From assembly GCA_006503475.1 (NCBI GenBank), contig RSEH01000250.1, positions 1 to 64,000 on the forward strand: a DNA stretch of 64,000 bases, written 5' to 3'. The notes below the pieces were generated by a model. That model was not told where the DNA came from, did no database searches, and worked only from the letters and a program-made list of their open reading frames with translations. The first letter of the stretch is position 1; each line of letters begins with the position of its first letter. A program made the position numbers and the translations under genes. Shown here in pieces: positions 55,517 through 63,754 of this stretch. This DNA is from Stentor roeselii (lineage: Eukaryota; Ciliophora; Heterotrichea; Heterotrichida; Stentoridae).

Positions 55517-57337
55517 ATGTACTTCGATCAGTTGTTCATGTCATCATGCAGGTCCGCAATTCAGCTTTTCATAAACCTGGAGAACTTCAGTCATCAGATC
55601 CAGTCGAACAGCTTGACAAGCAATCGTTTCGTCTCAGGTTTCAAAGTAAGACCCATTCAGAAAAATTTAAAATCATTTTCCCTCGAAGACTTCTCCGACC
55701 TTCCCAACGTGCTGCCATCCTACCTGCAGTCGCCTCAGACAAAACCTTCAGAAGTACTAAAGTTTATAATCCAGGAGTTCAAAGACTCTCCTTCCGCATT
55801 CGCTGACCTGTCCACATCGAAAAACTTTCTAAAAATGAAAGCATCAAGTCTTCTACGAGCGCCTTTGAACGAGTTTTTTCAAGTAAACAGCAAATCTGCA
55901 GTATTTTTAGAAGTCGTTTGGGACGTGAGTCCTTCAGCTTCACTCATCGTGGACCTGGTCGAAAGACTGGAAAAGTCTTGGCCGTTGGAGCTTCAGGGGC
56001 TCATCGCGTGCAGAGGCTTTTACCACACGGCCTTCATCAAGAGCAAGGCCAGTTGGAAGTCGTTTGACGACGGAAGACTGGTGAATTGGCTGGGGCTTGT
56101 CGCGGGTCTCGTGTCGTCCGTTGCCCAGCCGGTTCTTTTGTATCTGAAGCAGGACTCAGGGCAGCCCCCCAGGGTTCAGGACTTGACCCGTTTGAGAGAA
56201 TTCGCGAAACTGCAGGACTCCCGGCTTCAGACTTCTTTTGTTGAAACTTGTGACGATTTGAAAGATTTTAACAGACAAGAAGGCACTCGAGGAACAAGTC
56301 GCGATTTTTATGGATCTTGGAATTTTGAAAAAGGTGAAAATAAAGATCGAGCTACTTCAGACAATCTTAGATTTCGACATCGATCCAGTCAGCCTGAAAA
56401 GTCGTTTCGTGATAAAAACTCTGAAGGGTATCTGGAAAAAGAATGGAGGAATGCGAAGGATAATCAGAGTTCGAAGGTCACTGAAGACTCTTCAAATGTT
56501 CATCGCTTTTCTTATAGGACTGAAAACTTGGAAAGTTCTAAAGGTTCAAAAGGTTCCAGCTTTTTTAATCCGAACTTCACTGAAAAGTTTGAAGCTTTTG
56601 AAAGGGATCGGCTAGAAAAGTCGGAAAACAACGGAAAAAACTCTTTTCATAGCAAGTCAACACCTCTCAGCTTTAAAGTCGTTGAGACGAACAAAGGCCA
56701 AATGGCAGAAATTCGCATGGTGGGTCTTCAAGGTCCTTGTAAAGCTTTAGGCGGTTCTCAAAGCTTTCAAAAAGAGGCAAGTTTTTCTTCCCACCCACAA
56801 GTGCATCAAGAGGATAAGAGGGAAAAAGTAGATTTTCAAAAAAGTTACTATTCTGAAGGCAAGGGTGACTACAGCGATTCTCGGTCTTTTAGTAGGTCTG
56901 AGAACCGGTTGCTTCAGAGCCACACTCCGCAGGGTAGGTCCTTTCAAGACTTTAACCTTCCCGAGTCTCACCTGCGGGAAAGCCACTTTCTAGGCAGCTA
57001 CTCAGGAGAAGGTCTGAAACACGAGTTAAACGACTGGCTCTGTCCTAAATGTTCCGGGGGTAACATGGAAAGCGTTTACGAGTGCTCAAGTTGTAGATTT
57101 ATCAACTGGGACCGTTTTTACGCCATCAAGGCCAAAACCGTGCCTGGCAGGTCTGGAAGCATTCCTGCGAAAACTGAGGACAGGTACTCAAAAACAGTGA
57201 AAAATCCAGGACTTGATAGAAAAGAAAGCTTCGAATACCGCCCGAGCTTTGAAAGTGACTTCAACAGGAGTCAGTTTTTCTGGGATGAGGACAGACGAAG
57301 AAACACTTGCAGCTCTTATTTCACTCAGGGTAACTAA
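55517..57337 (+). CDS. USP53/54-like protein with C-terminal RanBP2 zinc finger, 606 aa
   Basis: The N-terminal 200 residues resemble a compact USP53/54-type ubiquitin hydrolase: SSCRSAIQLFINLENFSHQI aligns with the family's Cys box (SCFLNSAVQxLW), with C11 kept but two residues missing after it. The end, LELQGLIACRGFYHTAFIK (H170), SWKSFDDG (D184, D185) and QPVLLYLKQ, matches the family's His box. At about 170 residues between Cys and His it is far shorter than an active USP (about 300), so activity is doubtful. A long disordered Ser-rich part precedes a RanBP2/NZF finger, DWLCPKCSGGNMESVYECSSC (C509, C512, C523, C526), which could bind ubiquitin or RNA. First ATG in frame is at 55517. Confidence 0.65.
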   Translation: MYFDQLFMSSCRSAIQLFINLENFSHQIQSNSLTSNRFVSGFKVRPIQKNLKSFSLEDFSDLPNVLPSYLQSPQTKPSEVLKFIIQEFKDSPSAFADLSTSKNFLKMKASSLLRAPLNEFFQVNSKSAVFLEVVWDVSPSASLIVDLVERLEKSWPLELQGLIACRGFYHTAFIKSKASWKSFDDGRLVNWLGLVAGLVSSVAQPVLLYLKQDSGQPPRVQDLTRLREFAKLQDSRLQTSFVETCDDLKDFNRQEGTRGTSRDFYGSWNFEKGENKDRATSDNLRFRHRSSQPEKSFRDKNSEGYLEKEWRNAKDNQSSKVTEDSSNVHRFSYRTENLESSKGSKGSSFFNPNFTEKFEAFERDRLEKSENNGKNSFHSKSTPLSFKVVETNKGQMAEIRMVGLQGPCKALGGSQSFQKEASFSSHPQVHQEDKREKVDFQKSYYSEGKGDYSDSRSFSRSENRLLQSHTPQGRSFQDFNLPESHLRESHFLGSYSGEGLKHELNDWLCPKCSGGNMESVYECSSCRFINWDRFYAIKAKTVPGRSGSIPAKTEDRYSKTVKNPGLDRKESFEYRPSFESDFNRSQFFWDEDRRRNTCSSYFTQGN

Positions 57338-57343
57338 TTTATT

Positions 57344-57925
57344 ATGTTTAAAAAAATCACGAAAAAAAATAACACCTTCTCAGCTCAGGCCTCGACAGAA
57401 GAAAAAGTGGAGATCAAGACGAGTTTAACGAAGAAAAAAGTCAGTAAATGGCTGGATGTGCCTGTCAAGTCTCAGCAACTCACTGAGGAAGAACTGGCGA
57501 ATATTCTCAAGTCTGATGAAAATGAACAGGATGATATTCAAGAAGTTTCTCATTTATGTGAAATCGATAGAAACCCTGAGAAAGGGACTTTGATCAATGA
57601 TTTAGAAAATCATGAAAGGAACTCTGATGATGACCTTCTTGACTCTTCGGAAGTATTGAATAATGAAACGATTTCTATTCAGTCAGACCCGGAAACTTGG
57701 GACTTCCCCGGAAAGCCTCGTCTTGGGTCTCATTTGAAACTGGCTGACTTGCAGACTTTCTTGAAAGACAAGGCCAGGACCATGGAAGAAATGAAGTCCA
57801 AGTACCTGGAGAGGTTACAAGACATTCGTGAGAAAAAAGCTGAAGTCAATGAGACGCTTGGACTTTTATTATTAGAGCATCATAAAAAGCAGGTAGATGT
57901 TAAATATGATAAAGATTTTCAATGA
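57344..57925 (+). CDS. Acidic coiled-coil protein, 193 aa, unknown
   Basis: Basic N-terminus (MFKKITKKNNTF), an acidic disordered middle (EEELANILKSDENEQDDIQE, NDLENHERNSDDDLLDSSEV) and a helical end with heptads (KLADLQTFLKDKARTMEEMK, YLERLQDIREKKAEVNETLG). No family is recognised. It lies 6 bases behind the USP-like gene, and its TGA overlaps the ATG of the next gene as ATGA, so all three are packed on one strand as in an operon. Whether they share a transcript is not shown by the sequence. Confidence 0.7.
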   Translation: MFKKITKKNNTFSAQASTEEKVEIKTSLTKKKVSKWLDVPVKSQQLTEEELANILKSDENEQDDIQEVSHLCEIDRNPEKGTLINDLENHERNSDDDLLDSSEVLNNETISIQSDPETWDFPGKPRLGSHLKLADLQTFLKDKARTMEEMKSKYLERLQDIREKKAEVNETLGLLLLEHHKKQVDVKYDKDFQ

Positions 57926-59355
57926 TTGCACTTTTGGTTGTTGTTGTCTTGGCTCGTGCGGAAGAAAATGCTTTTAAGAAACCTTGGGAAATCATCCCTG
58001 TCATTGAAGGACTTAAACCGGCAACTACGTATCAACCGGCTTATATTGATGATACCTTTGATGAACAGGCATCGACGGTTGACTTGTTCATTTTTCAGCA
58101 AGGGGAAAATGTGGCATGGGCTAGTGATATCAGGGGTACCAGTGCTAGTATCAAACCGAATGTCATTCTTAATTCGATTTGCGCTGAAGTCAAGATGAAT
58201 TATTTTGATGAAGATGCTTATCCTGACCTGTTAATCATCTCTCCAGTACCACCCATTTAGGATAGAAAGTCTCTAAAGTTCCTAAAAAACAAAGTAAGAG
58301 AAAACCAAGAAATTCTAAAACGTGAACAATTCAACCCCGACCTAGCTGAAATCGCATCAAAACTAGAAGACTGGCCTAAATATGACCTATACTCATCCAA
58401 GTCCTCAACCCTGATCGACTTCTGGGTGGCAGACCTGAACCACGACGGAATATCAGACGTGATCATTGCAGTGAAGCTTTCAAGCGGTATAAACTCAATA
58501 ATCAATCTCATTTTTTCAAGTTCCTCATCATTAGAGCACAAGTCACATGAAATAACCTTCGACAACCGAGGAATAGTGAAGTTGTTAGGCGTGATGAGCA
58601 GTGAAAACTCAAAAAATTCAATTCTTTATTTATCAAAAGCAGGTCATCTTGCACGCATGGTCAATCGAGACCCGGTCCACATCAGTGAAAATCTGGTTTA
58701 TTTGAACCAAACTGACAGTATCGACTTTTTTATAACAACTGACCTCGACAAAAATGGACTGCCTGATTTCATCATCGGATTCGCTGGACTTGCTCTCTGG
58801 GCCTTTGAGGATAAGGAAGGATGGACCAGTCGACTTATTTTAGATGATGGGATCGTTAAAATGATTCAAAGTTCTGGTTCTGATTTCATCATTTTGTATA
58901 AAAATAAGGTCAACTGGGGATTCGCTGTTCAGGCAAAACCGAAAAATGAAGAGTTTTATTGGGATGTGGCTGGAGATGCTTTTGTTTTTCATTATAAGGA
59001 AATCATGCTGGACCAGAAATATACTTGGAATGACCTTGAAATTACGGTATTGTGTATTTAGGATTTTAAAAAAAGTGGAAGTGTTGACCTCTTGCTTATG
59101 TCTGAAGAAATGAAAACGATTTTTTGGGGAAGGAAAAAACCTTCGAATATTCAGGGACTTGGCTGGGGGCCTGAGTTCTGGATATATATTATGATATATG
59201 TGATAATCATGTCTCTAGGAGCCGGAATCTTCCATTCTTACTCTGCTGAGCAACTGGAAGAACAGAATAATTTCATTAAAGCTCTGGGATCTCAGCAGGA
59301 GTTTGCAGTGAACCCACTAAAGGGAAAGCCAAGTCAAAGGAAAACCACGGTTTAG
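57922..59355 (+). CDS. ITFG1: ITFG1/TIP-like FG-GAP membrane protein, 467 aa, two 15-nt introns
   Basis: A signal peptide (MIALLVVVVLARA) is followed by an ectodomain with FG-GAP/VCBS Ca-loop units: MNYFDEDAYPDLLIIS, ADLNHDGISDVIIAV, TTDLDKNGLPDFIIGFAG and, after intron 2, DFKKSGSVDLLLMSEE. One membrane helix near the C-terminus (WIYIMIYVIIMSLGAGIF) and a short basic tail complete the type-I layout of T-cell immunomodulatory protein (ITFG1/LNKN-1). Length is shorter than human (612). Both introns are needed to join the repeats. Function in unicellular organisms is unknown; adhesion or ER-Golgi quality roles are possible. Confidence 0.85.
58246..58260 (+). other. 15-nt intron
   Basis: GTACCACCCATTTAG, phase 0, in-frame TAG if retained. 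A is at position 10. Confidence 0.92.
59047..59061 (+). other. 15-nt intron
   Basis: GTATTGTGTATTTAG, phase 0, in-frame TAG if retained. A is at position 10. Confidence 0.92.
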
Positions 59356-59700
59356 CTTAAGTAAAGAGTTAATTTCTGAATGAATTTTCCAGGAAATAAT
59401 CACTGAGGCAGAGGATTTAGTTATTTTTCAAGCCAGCATCTTCTTGAAGAAAGTCCTGAGAATTGAAAATTTGATTCGAGATTAGACCATTTTTAAACTT
59501 CCTTCTGAACTTGACTGTCTCGTCGAGTCCGGAGCTGAGATGATTGAGATTGCGAGAGTGAGATAAAAGAATCAAGTGATCAAAATACGGAAGCAATTTT
59601 CTTCGAAGACTGGAAAAAAATTTCCATATATTATCTTATAGCGAAAAATAAGACCTAGATGAGGCAAAAGTCTAAAAGTTCAATATGATATAAGAAATTA
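59356..59700. other. Intergenic, 345 bp
   Basis: Spacer between two plus-strand genes (ITFG1-like and ASF1). It has mixed composition with a more GC-rich core near 59510-59570 (CGTCGAGTCCGGAGCTGAG). A small RNA gene is not excluded, but no box or fold is recognisable. It ends in ATATGATATAAGAAATTA before the ASF1 start. Confidence 0.5.
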
Positions 59701-60177
59701 ATGGCGGCAATCAATGTAACTAATGTTAGAGTGCTTAATAACCCTGCCAACTTTAAAGATTCTTTCAGCTTTGAAATTACTTTTGAATGTCTCTCTCCTT
59801 TGGATGATGATATTGAATGGAAGATCATCTATGTTGGCTCCTCTAATGATGCAAAATGTGATCAAGTACTTGACTCAGCATTGATCGGACCATTACAATA
59901 CGGAGCAATGAGATTTGTTTTCGAAGCTCCTGGGCCAGATATATCAAAGATTCCCACTGACGAAGTAGTCGGGATTACTGCAGTGATCTTGACCTGCAGT
60001 TTTAAAGAACAAGAATTTTACAGGATAGGATATTACGTGAATAACCAATACACTGACCCAGAACTGATGGAGAATCTTCCTGCTTCTCCATTACCCGACA
60101 AAATCCAGAGATCGATTCTTGAAGACCGTCCGCGAATAAGCAAGTTTCCGATAGAATGGACTAATAAACCTAAATAA
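59701..60177 (+). CDS. ASF1: Histone chaperone ASF1, 158 aa
   Basis: Full-length match to the ASF1 core: INVTNVRVLNNPANFKDSFS, FEITFECLSPLDDDIEWKII, YVGSSNDAKCDQVLDSALIG, AVILTCSFKEQEFYRIGYYV, NNQYTDPELMENLPASP. Residues that bind the H3 helix (V94 region of the yeast and human proteins, the ITAVILTC strand) are conserved. The C-terminus stops soon after the core (FPIEWTNKPK), without the acidic tail of yeast Asf1. It delivers H3-H4 during replication-coupled nucleosome assembly. Confidence 0.97.
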   Translation: MAAINVTNVRVLNNPANFKDSFSFEITFECLSPLDDDIEWKIIYVGSSNDAKCDQVLDSALIGPLQYGAMRFVFEAPGPDISKIPTDEVVGITAVILTCSFKEQEFYRIGYYVNNQYTDPELMENLPASPLPDKIQRSILEDRPRISKFPIEWTNKPK

Positions 60178-60263
60178 TCAAAATGCCAAACTGAAAGTCC
60201 GGAAATGACTAGAAACTAGTTTTTCGAGTCTTTGTAATTTATTTAGAAATGTAGTTATATAAG

Positions 60264-61592
60264 ATGATAGATAAAGAAGCTTTTAAGAGAATAAGCAATG
60301 GAGAAACACCAAACAACTTTACACCTTCGGTGCAGGTTCTTGGGGTTGAAAAGTCTGCTAGTGGGTATTTACTTGACCTCTATGATTCAGATGTGAACTT
60401 CCAAGGTCTCTACCTAGGTTCAAAACTAAAAGACGCTTTAGATTCAAACAACATTTCCCCAAGCTACATCATCCGGTTACAAGACTACTGTTTTAACCAA
60501 ACAGTCGAAGTGCCCCTGATAATTTTTGAGTTCGAAGAAAGAGTAAATTCCGACCTTCAAATAAGGCCCCCCAAGTGTGAGACGGAAACGAAAAGTCCGA
60601 AATATACTCCGATATCAGAACTTCTCAGTTCAGCCAGATGGGAACTGAAAGTAAGAGTGCTTGACAAGCAAAGCATTAAAGACTACCGTCATTCAACAGA
60701 TATAGGGAAGTACTTCAAACTCATCGTAATCGATAGCGCGGGGAATCAAGCCGAGATCGTTTTTTTTGGAGCGAAAGTCGAGGAGTACTTCCAGATGATC
60801 CAAGTGTCGAAGATTTACTCGATTTTGCAAGGAATTGTCAGTCCCCCGCACCCGAACTACCGCAAAGAAGGAGTTTTATACGAAATTCGCAGTACAAAGG
60901 AAACCCGGGTGACGCAATTAGAAGAAGACCCAGATATTCCTAGAGAGGCTTTTCATAAAAATAAGGAAAAACCTGAACCTAAAGGACCGATCATTAATGA
61001 ATGTGGGGTGTTCGAAGAAGTCAAACATAAAGAAGACTTCGAAAAAGCCGCACTTAAAAAATTCATTGAATTGTCGACGTTCGAACAAATACGAGCTTTG
61101 AAGGGAAGTGAGTCGAAAGTGATGGTTTATGTGCTTTGCACTATTGGAAAACTTAGCTTAAACCAAAATGAAAACTTGTGGTATCAAGGCTGTCCTAATG
61201 TGAAGTGTAAAAGAAAAATAAATGTTATCAGTTTTGATAAGTTTTTTTGTCAGAACTGCAAAAAAAACTACCCGAATTCGTGCTGTAGGTATCGTATTAT
61301 GCTTCCTATGCATGATACTACTGGCACTTATAAAGTTAAAATTTTTGATAATTATGCTGAAACCCTGCTCAAGATTTCAGCGCAGGACCTTTCTTATATG
61401 AGTGATGTCAACTACTCAAAGGCTGAGTCCATTGTATTGGCTTTGTTTGGAAGAAAAGTGATCGCTGAACTGCAGATCACGTTTTCTGGATCTAGCAAAG
61501 ATGTTGTGCTTATGAAAACTAGACCTGCGGAAGACGCGTATGAAACTCTTCTAGCGGATATAGATTATATTGCACGGATTTCATTTCCTTAG
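60264..61592 (+). CDS. RPA1: RPA1-like ssDNA-binding protein lacking DBD-B, 442 aa
   Basis: Residues 1-110 are an OB fold like the RPA1 N-terminal domain. Residues 117-222 are DBD-A (LSSARWELKVRVLDKQSIKD, YFKLIVIDSAGNQAEIVFFG, MIQVSKIYSILQG). Next comes EEDPDIPREAF (PDIP at 223-226), which in RPA1 ends DBD-B (human NPDIPEAYKLRGW), and then DBD-C with its zinc ribbon (C310, C315, C329, C332; YQGCPNVKCKRK, FFCQNCKKNYP) and a helical end. So the chain passes from DBD-A into the end of DBD-B, one OB fold short; human RPA1 has 616 residues. It may be the main large subunit or a paralogue such as Teb1-like telomere proteins of Tetrahymena. Confidence 0.88.
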   Translation: MIDKEAFKRISNGETPNNFTPSVQVLGVEKSASGYLLDLYDSDVNFQGLYLGSKLKDALDSNNISPSYIIRLQDYCFNQTVEVPLIIFEFEERVNSDLQIRPPKCETETKSPKYTPISELLSSARWELKVRVLDKQSIKDYRHSTDIGKYFKLIVIDSAGNQAEIVFFGAKVEEYFQMIQVSKIYSILQGIVSPPHPNYRKEGVLYEIRSTKETRVTQLEEDPDIPREAFHKNKEKPEPKGPIINECGVFEEVKHKEDFEKAALKKFIELSTFEQIRALKGSESKVMVYVLCTIGKLSLNQNENLWYQGCPNVKCKRKINVISFDKFFCQNCKKNYPNSCCRYRIMLPMHDTTGTYKVKIFDNYAETLLKISAQDLSYMSDVNYSKAESIVLALFGRKVIAELQITFSGSSKDVVLMKTRPAEDAYETLLADIDYIARISFP

Positions 61593-61635
61593 ATAATAGT
61601 TGATAGATATCTTATAATTCTACTGATGAGGTTTG

Positions 61636-61812
61636 ATGATTCTTTATGTTTTTGGCTTTTGTTTGAAAATTTATTGGACAACTTATGTCGGAAGAAAAAT
61701 AGCAGGGACTTTGTTTATGTACCAAAGTCTAGTGATTGTAGTCAGTTTGTATTGCACTAGAAATTATAATAAATCGAATAGAAATAATACCTTATCAGCT
61801 AATTCTAATTAG
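61636..61812 (+). CDS. Possible 58-aa membrane peptide
   Basis: An ATG-to-TAG frame between the convergent RPA1 and B-box genes encodes MILYVFGFCLKIYWTTYVGR..., with a hydrophobic segment near LFMYQSLVIVVSLYC. A second overlapping frame from ATG 61626 also stays open for 44 codons, so the coding signal is ambiguous. It could be ordinary spacer. Confidence 0.2.
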   Translation: MILYVFGFCLKIYWTTYVGRKIAGTLFMYQSLVIVVSLYCTRNYNKSNRNNTLSANSN

Positions 61813-61840
61813 TATCTACTAAATTCCAAGACTCTCATAT

Positions 61841-63754
61841 CTATCCTCTACCTCTTTCTGAAGACCTTTGACCAGTTTGCGATTCTCCTCTTTGAGATTC
61901 TCCTTCAATTCTTCCAGGTCTTCTGGATACTCTACCTCTTATTCTAGTCGGTCTTCCTGCAGATCTCGGAACTCTTCGAAATCGCCCAGGTCTTCCATAT
62001 CGTTCTTCTTCTTCAGATCTTATAGCTCTTCCAGCTCTTGAAAATCGACTTCGTCTTGCAGGTCGTCTTCCTTCTTCAAGTTTTTCAGGTGTTCGAAATA
62101 GAATAAATCTTTCAGATAGTCTTGCAGAGTCAAATCTTCCAGCCCTGGGCATTCTTCGAGCTGATCTTCCTCTAGTAAAAACCCACAAAGCTAAGTAAAA
62201 TTCTTGGATCTTTATTCTAGACCGTTCAGCAAATCTGTATAAACCAGTATTGATTCGGCCTAGCCAATGACGAGGGTCTCTCAAGTTGACTCTTGGCTTA
62301 GAAAAAGGAACGAATTTCCCTTCAGCTCTTTGGTAAAGGTGGTCAATATATTCGAATTTATGAGGAAATACTGTTTGCCATTGTTCTTTTTTAATATTTT
62401 TATTGTTAAGTTTCCAGATACGATAAATTGTTTTTTGATTGGGTTTCCACAGTATGTCATTTTCTTTCTGAAAATCATCGAAGAAAAGCTTTACGTCGAG
62501 ATAGTATCCAGAAGTAAGCATTATAATTTTTTCTATTAATTCTGGAATATTTGGGTTGATCAAGCTTTTACAAAATAGGTTGAAAATCTTTTGGCCTTGT
62601 TTGGTGCCGAACAAACATCCAGCAGCTTGTTCTAAATCCTCAGTCATACCAAAAATTAAAGCTTTTTTGTTATCTTCATTTAAAGACAACTCTGAAATTA
62701 TCTTAGAACGATAAGTGACTAATTCTTGATTTACTGAAATTTCAGCTGCCTTTTTGACAAAATAAACTGAGTCTTCCAAAGAATAACTTGCTATGAAGAG
62801 GTTTTGTTTGATTAAGTCTTTTTTTCGCGCTAAAGACTGTAACAAAAAACTCAGCTTTTGGTCTGGCTTGACAAGGCCTAGGTCTTCTAATCTTTGGAAG
62901 GAAAACCCGATTATCTTGAAGATTTGAAAAATTTTTAATATCTTCCCCTCTGAAAATAGTAAATAATTCACTTTTTCCCAAACTTTTAAGGCTTCCTCGT
63001 TTAAAGACTCTAGTTTTTGATCAAAATTAAATTTTATCTCTTTTTCTAAAGGTTTAGTTCTTTTTGGCTCATCTTGAAATTGTGATTTTTTTAGAGGATA
63101 TGCTCTACTTTTAAGTATAGCTTTGAAAATAAGTGAATAGCTTGATTCACTTTTTAGTAGGTCTGACCTTATTGATGCGAAATGATCATTCAAATCAATC
63201 TTTAGAAATTTGAAAATTAGTTCTGAAAGCTTACATGCGGAATAGTCTAGATTGGCTCTTACTTGCTCTTCCAGTAAGATTGGAAGAACAAGTTTTAATT
63301 TACTTAAATCTCGACTTAGATCTATAGAGGGTTCATGCGTATACATAATATGGAAGTCCGAATAAAATGTATATAGCTTCTCATTCAATTGGTTTATTGT
63401 AAAATCGCATTCCTCGTTATTCAAAATTTCTAATTTTTTCGTTTTGATGAAAGAATTCACTTCGTTGATATTTTTGAGTGTCTGCTTCATGAGAAAAACA
63501 GATTTTGCAGCAAAATCTTTTTCAGTATCTCTGATTTCATCCAAAAGTTTAAGTTTTTTCTTTTTATCTAATTCCTCCTGAATCTTTATCTGTTTGATTA
63601 TTTCATCTCTGGGAATAGGAATAACCTCGCATCCTCTTTCATCATGTTCGCTCAAATGCTTAAGACACAAAAAATAAGTAGTTTTACAAGTGTTGCATTT
63701 ACCAAAGGCTTTTAAGCTGCATTCACTTGATTGGCAACTCATATTTATAACCAT
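61841..63754 (-). CDS. B-box-type zinc-finger protein with Arg-rich tail, 637 aa
   Basis: The N-terminus (residues 5-45) has a B-box-like zinc pattern: CQSSECSLKAFGKCNTCKTT, YFLCLKHLSEHDERGC. A helical, coiled-coil-prone region follows (RDEIIKQIKIQEELDKKKKL), then about 380 residues of helical sequence without known domain. From residue about 525 to the end the chain becomes a low-complexity Arg tail in which Arg recurs about every third residue (RSRFSRAGRAIRS, RYGRPGRFRRVPRSAGRPTR). Such RG/RS tails usually bind RNA or drive condensation. The tail keeps A/T-ending codons like the rest of the gene. Overall function unknown. Confidence 0.75.
   Translation of the reverse strand: MVINMSCQSSECSLKAFGKCNTCKTTYFLCLKHLSEHDERGCEVIPIPRDEIIKQIKIQEELDKKKKLKLLDEIRDTEKDFAAKSVFLMKQTLKNINEVNSFIKTKKLEILNNEECDFTINQLNEKLYTFYSDFHIMYTHEPSIDLSRDLSKLKLVLPILLEEQVRANLDYSACKLSELIFKFLKIDLNDHFASIRSDLLKSESSYSLIFKAILKSRAYPLKKSQFQDEPKRTKPLEKEIKFNFDQKLESLNEEALKVWEKVNYLLFSEGKILKIFQIFKIIGFSFQRLEDLGLVKPDQKLSFLLQSLARKKDLIKQNLFIASYSLEDSVYFVKKAAEISVNQELVTYRSKIISELSLNEDNKKALIFGMTEDLEQAAGCLFGTKQGQKIFNLFCKSLINPNIPELIEKIIMLTSGYYLDVKLFFDDFQKENDILWKPNQKTIYRIWKLNNKNIKKEQWQTVFPHKFEYIDHLYQRAEGKFVPFSKPRVNLRDPRHWLGRINTGLYRFAERSRIKIQEFYLALWVFTRGRSARRMPRAGRFDSARLSERFILFRTPEKLEEGRRPARRSRFSRAGRAIRSEEEERYGRPGRFRRVPRSAGRPTRIRGRVSRRPGRIEGESQRGESQTGQRSSERGRG

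Noticed and set aside
57344-57925. Joining the coiled-coil gene to the USP-like or ITFG1-like gene as one split gene
   Set aside because: No 15-base intron bridges the frames, and the ITFG1-like protein begins with a proper signal peptide at its own ATG.
61905-61925. A 16-base intron candidate GTAGAGTATCCAGAAG that would switch the Arg tail into the coiled-coil frame
   Set aside because: It has no A at the branch position shared by all other introns and ends in AAG after a closer CAG.
61841-62200. A second minus-strand frame that reads as a Leu/Glu coiled coil (for example DLEELKENLKEENRKLVKGL near the end)
   Set aside because: It contains two TAA stops that no 15- or 16-base intron with A at the branch position can remove, and its codons end in G/C more often than in the rest of the gene. 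The Arg-rich frame continues the upstream 525 codons without a break.
62600-63754. Non-standard genetic code (stop reassignment) as an explanation for in-frame stops
   Set aside because: Conserved proteins in the window never need a read-through stop; each such stop sits inside a 15-base intron or ends a gene of the right length, and TAA, TAG and TGA are all used as ends.
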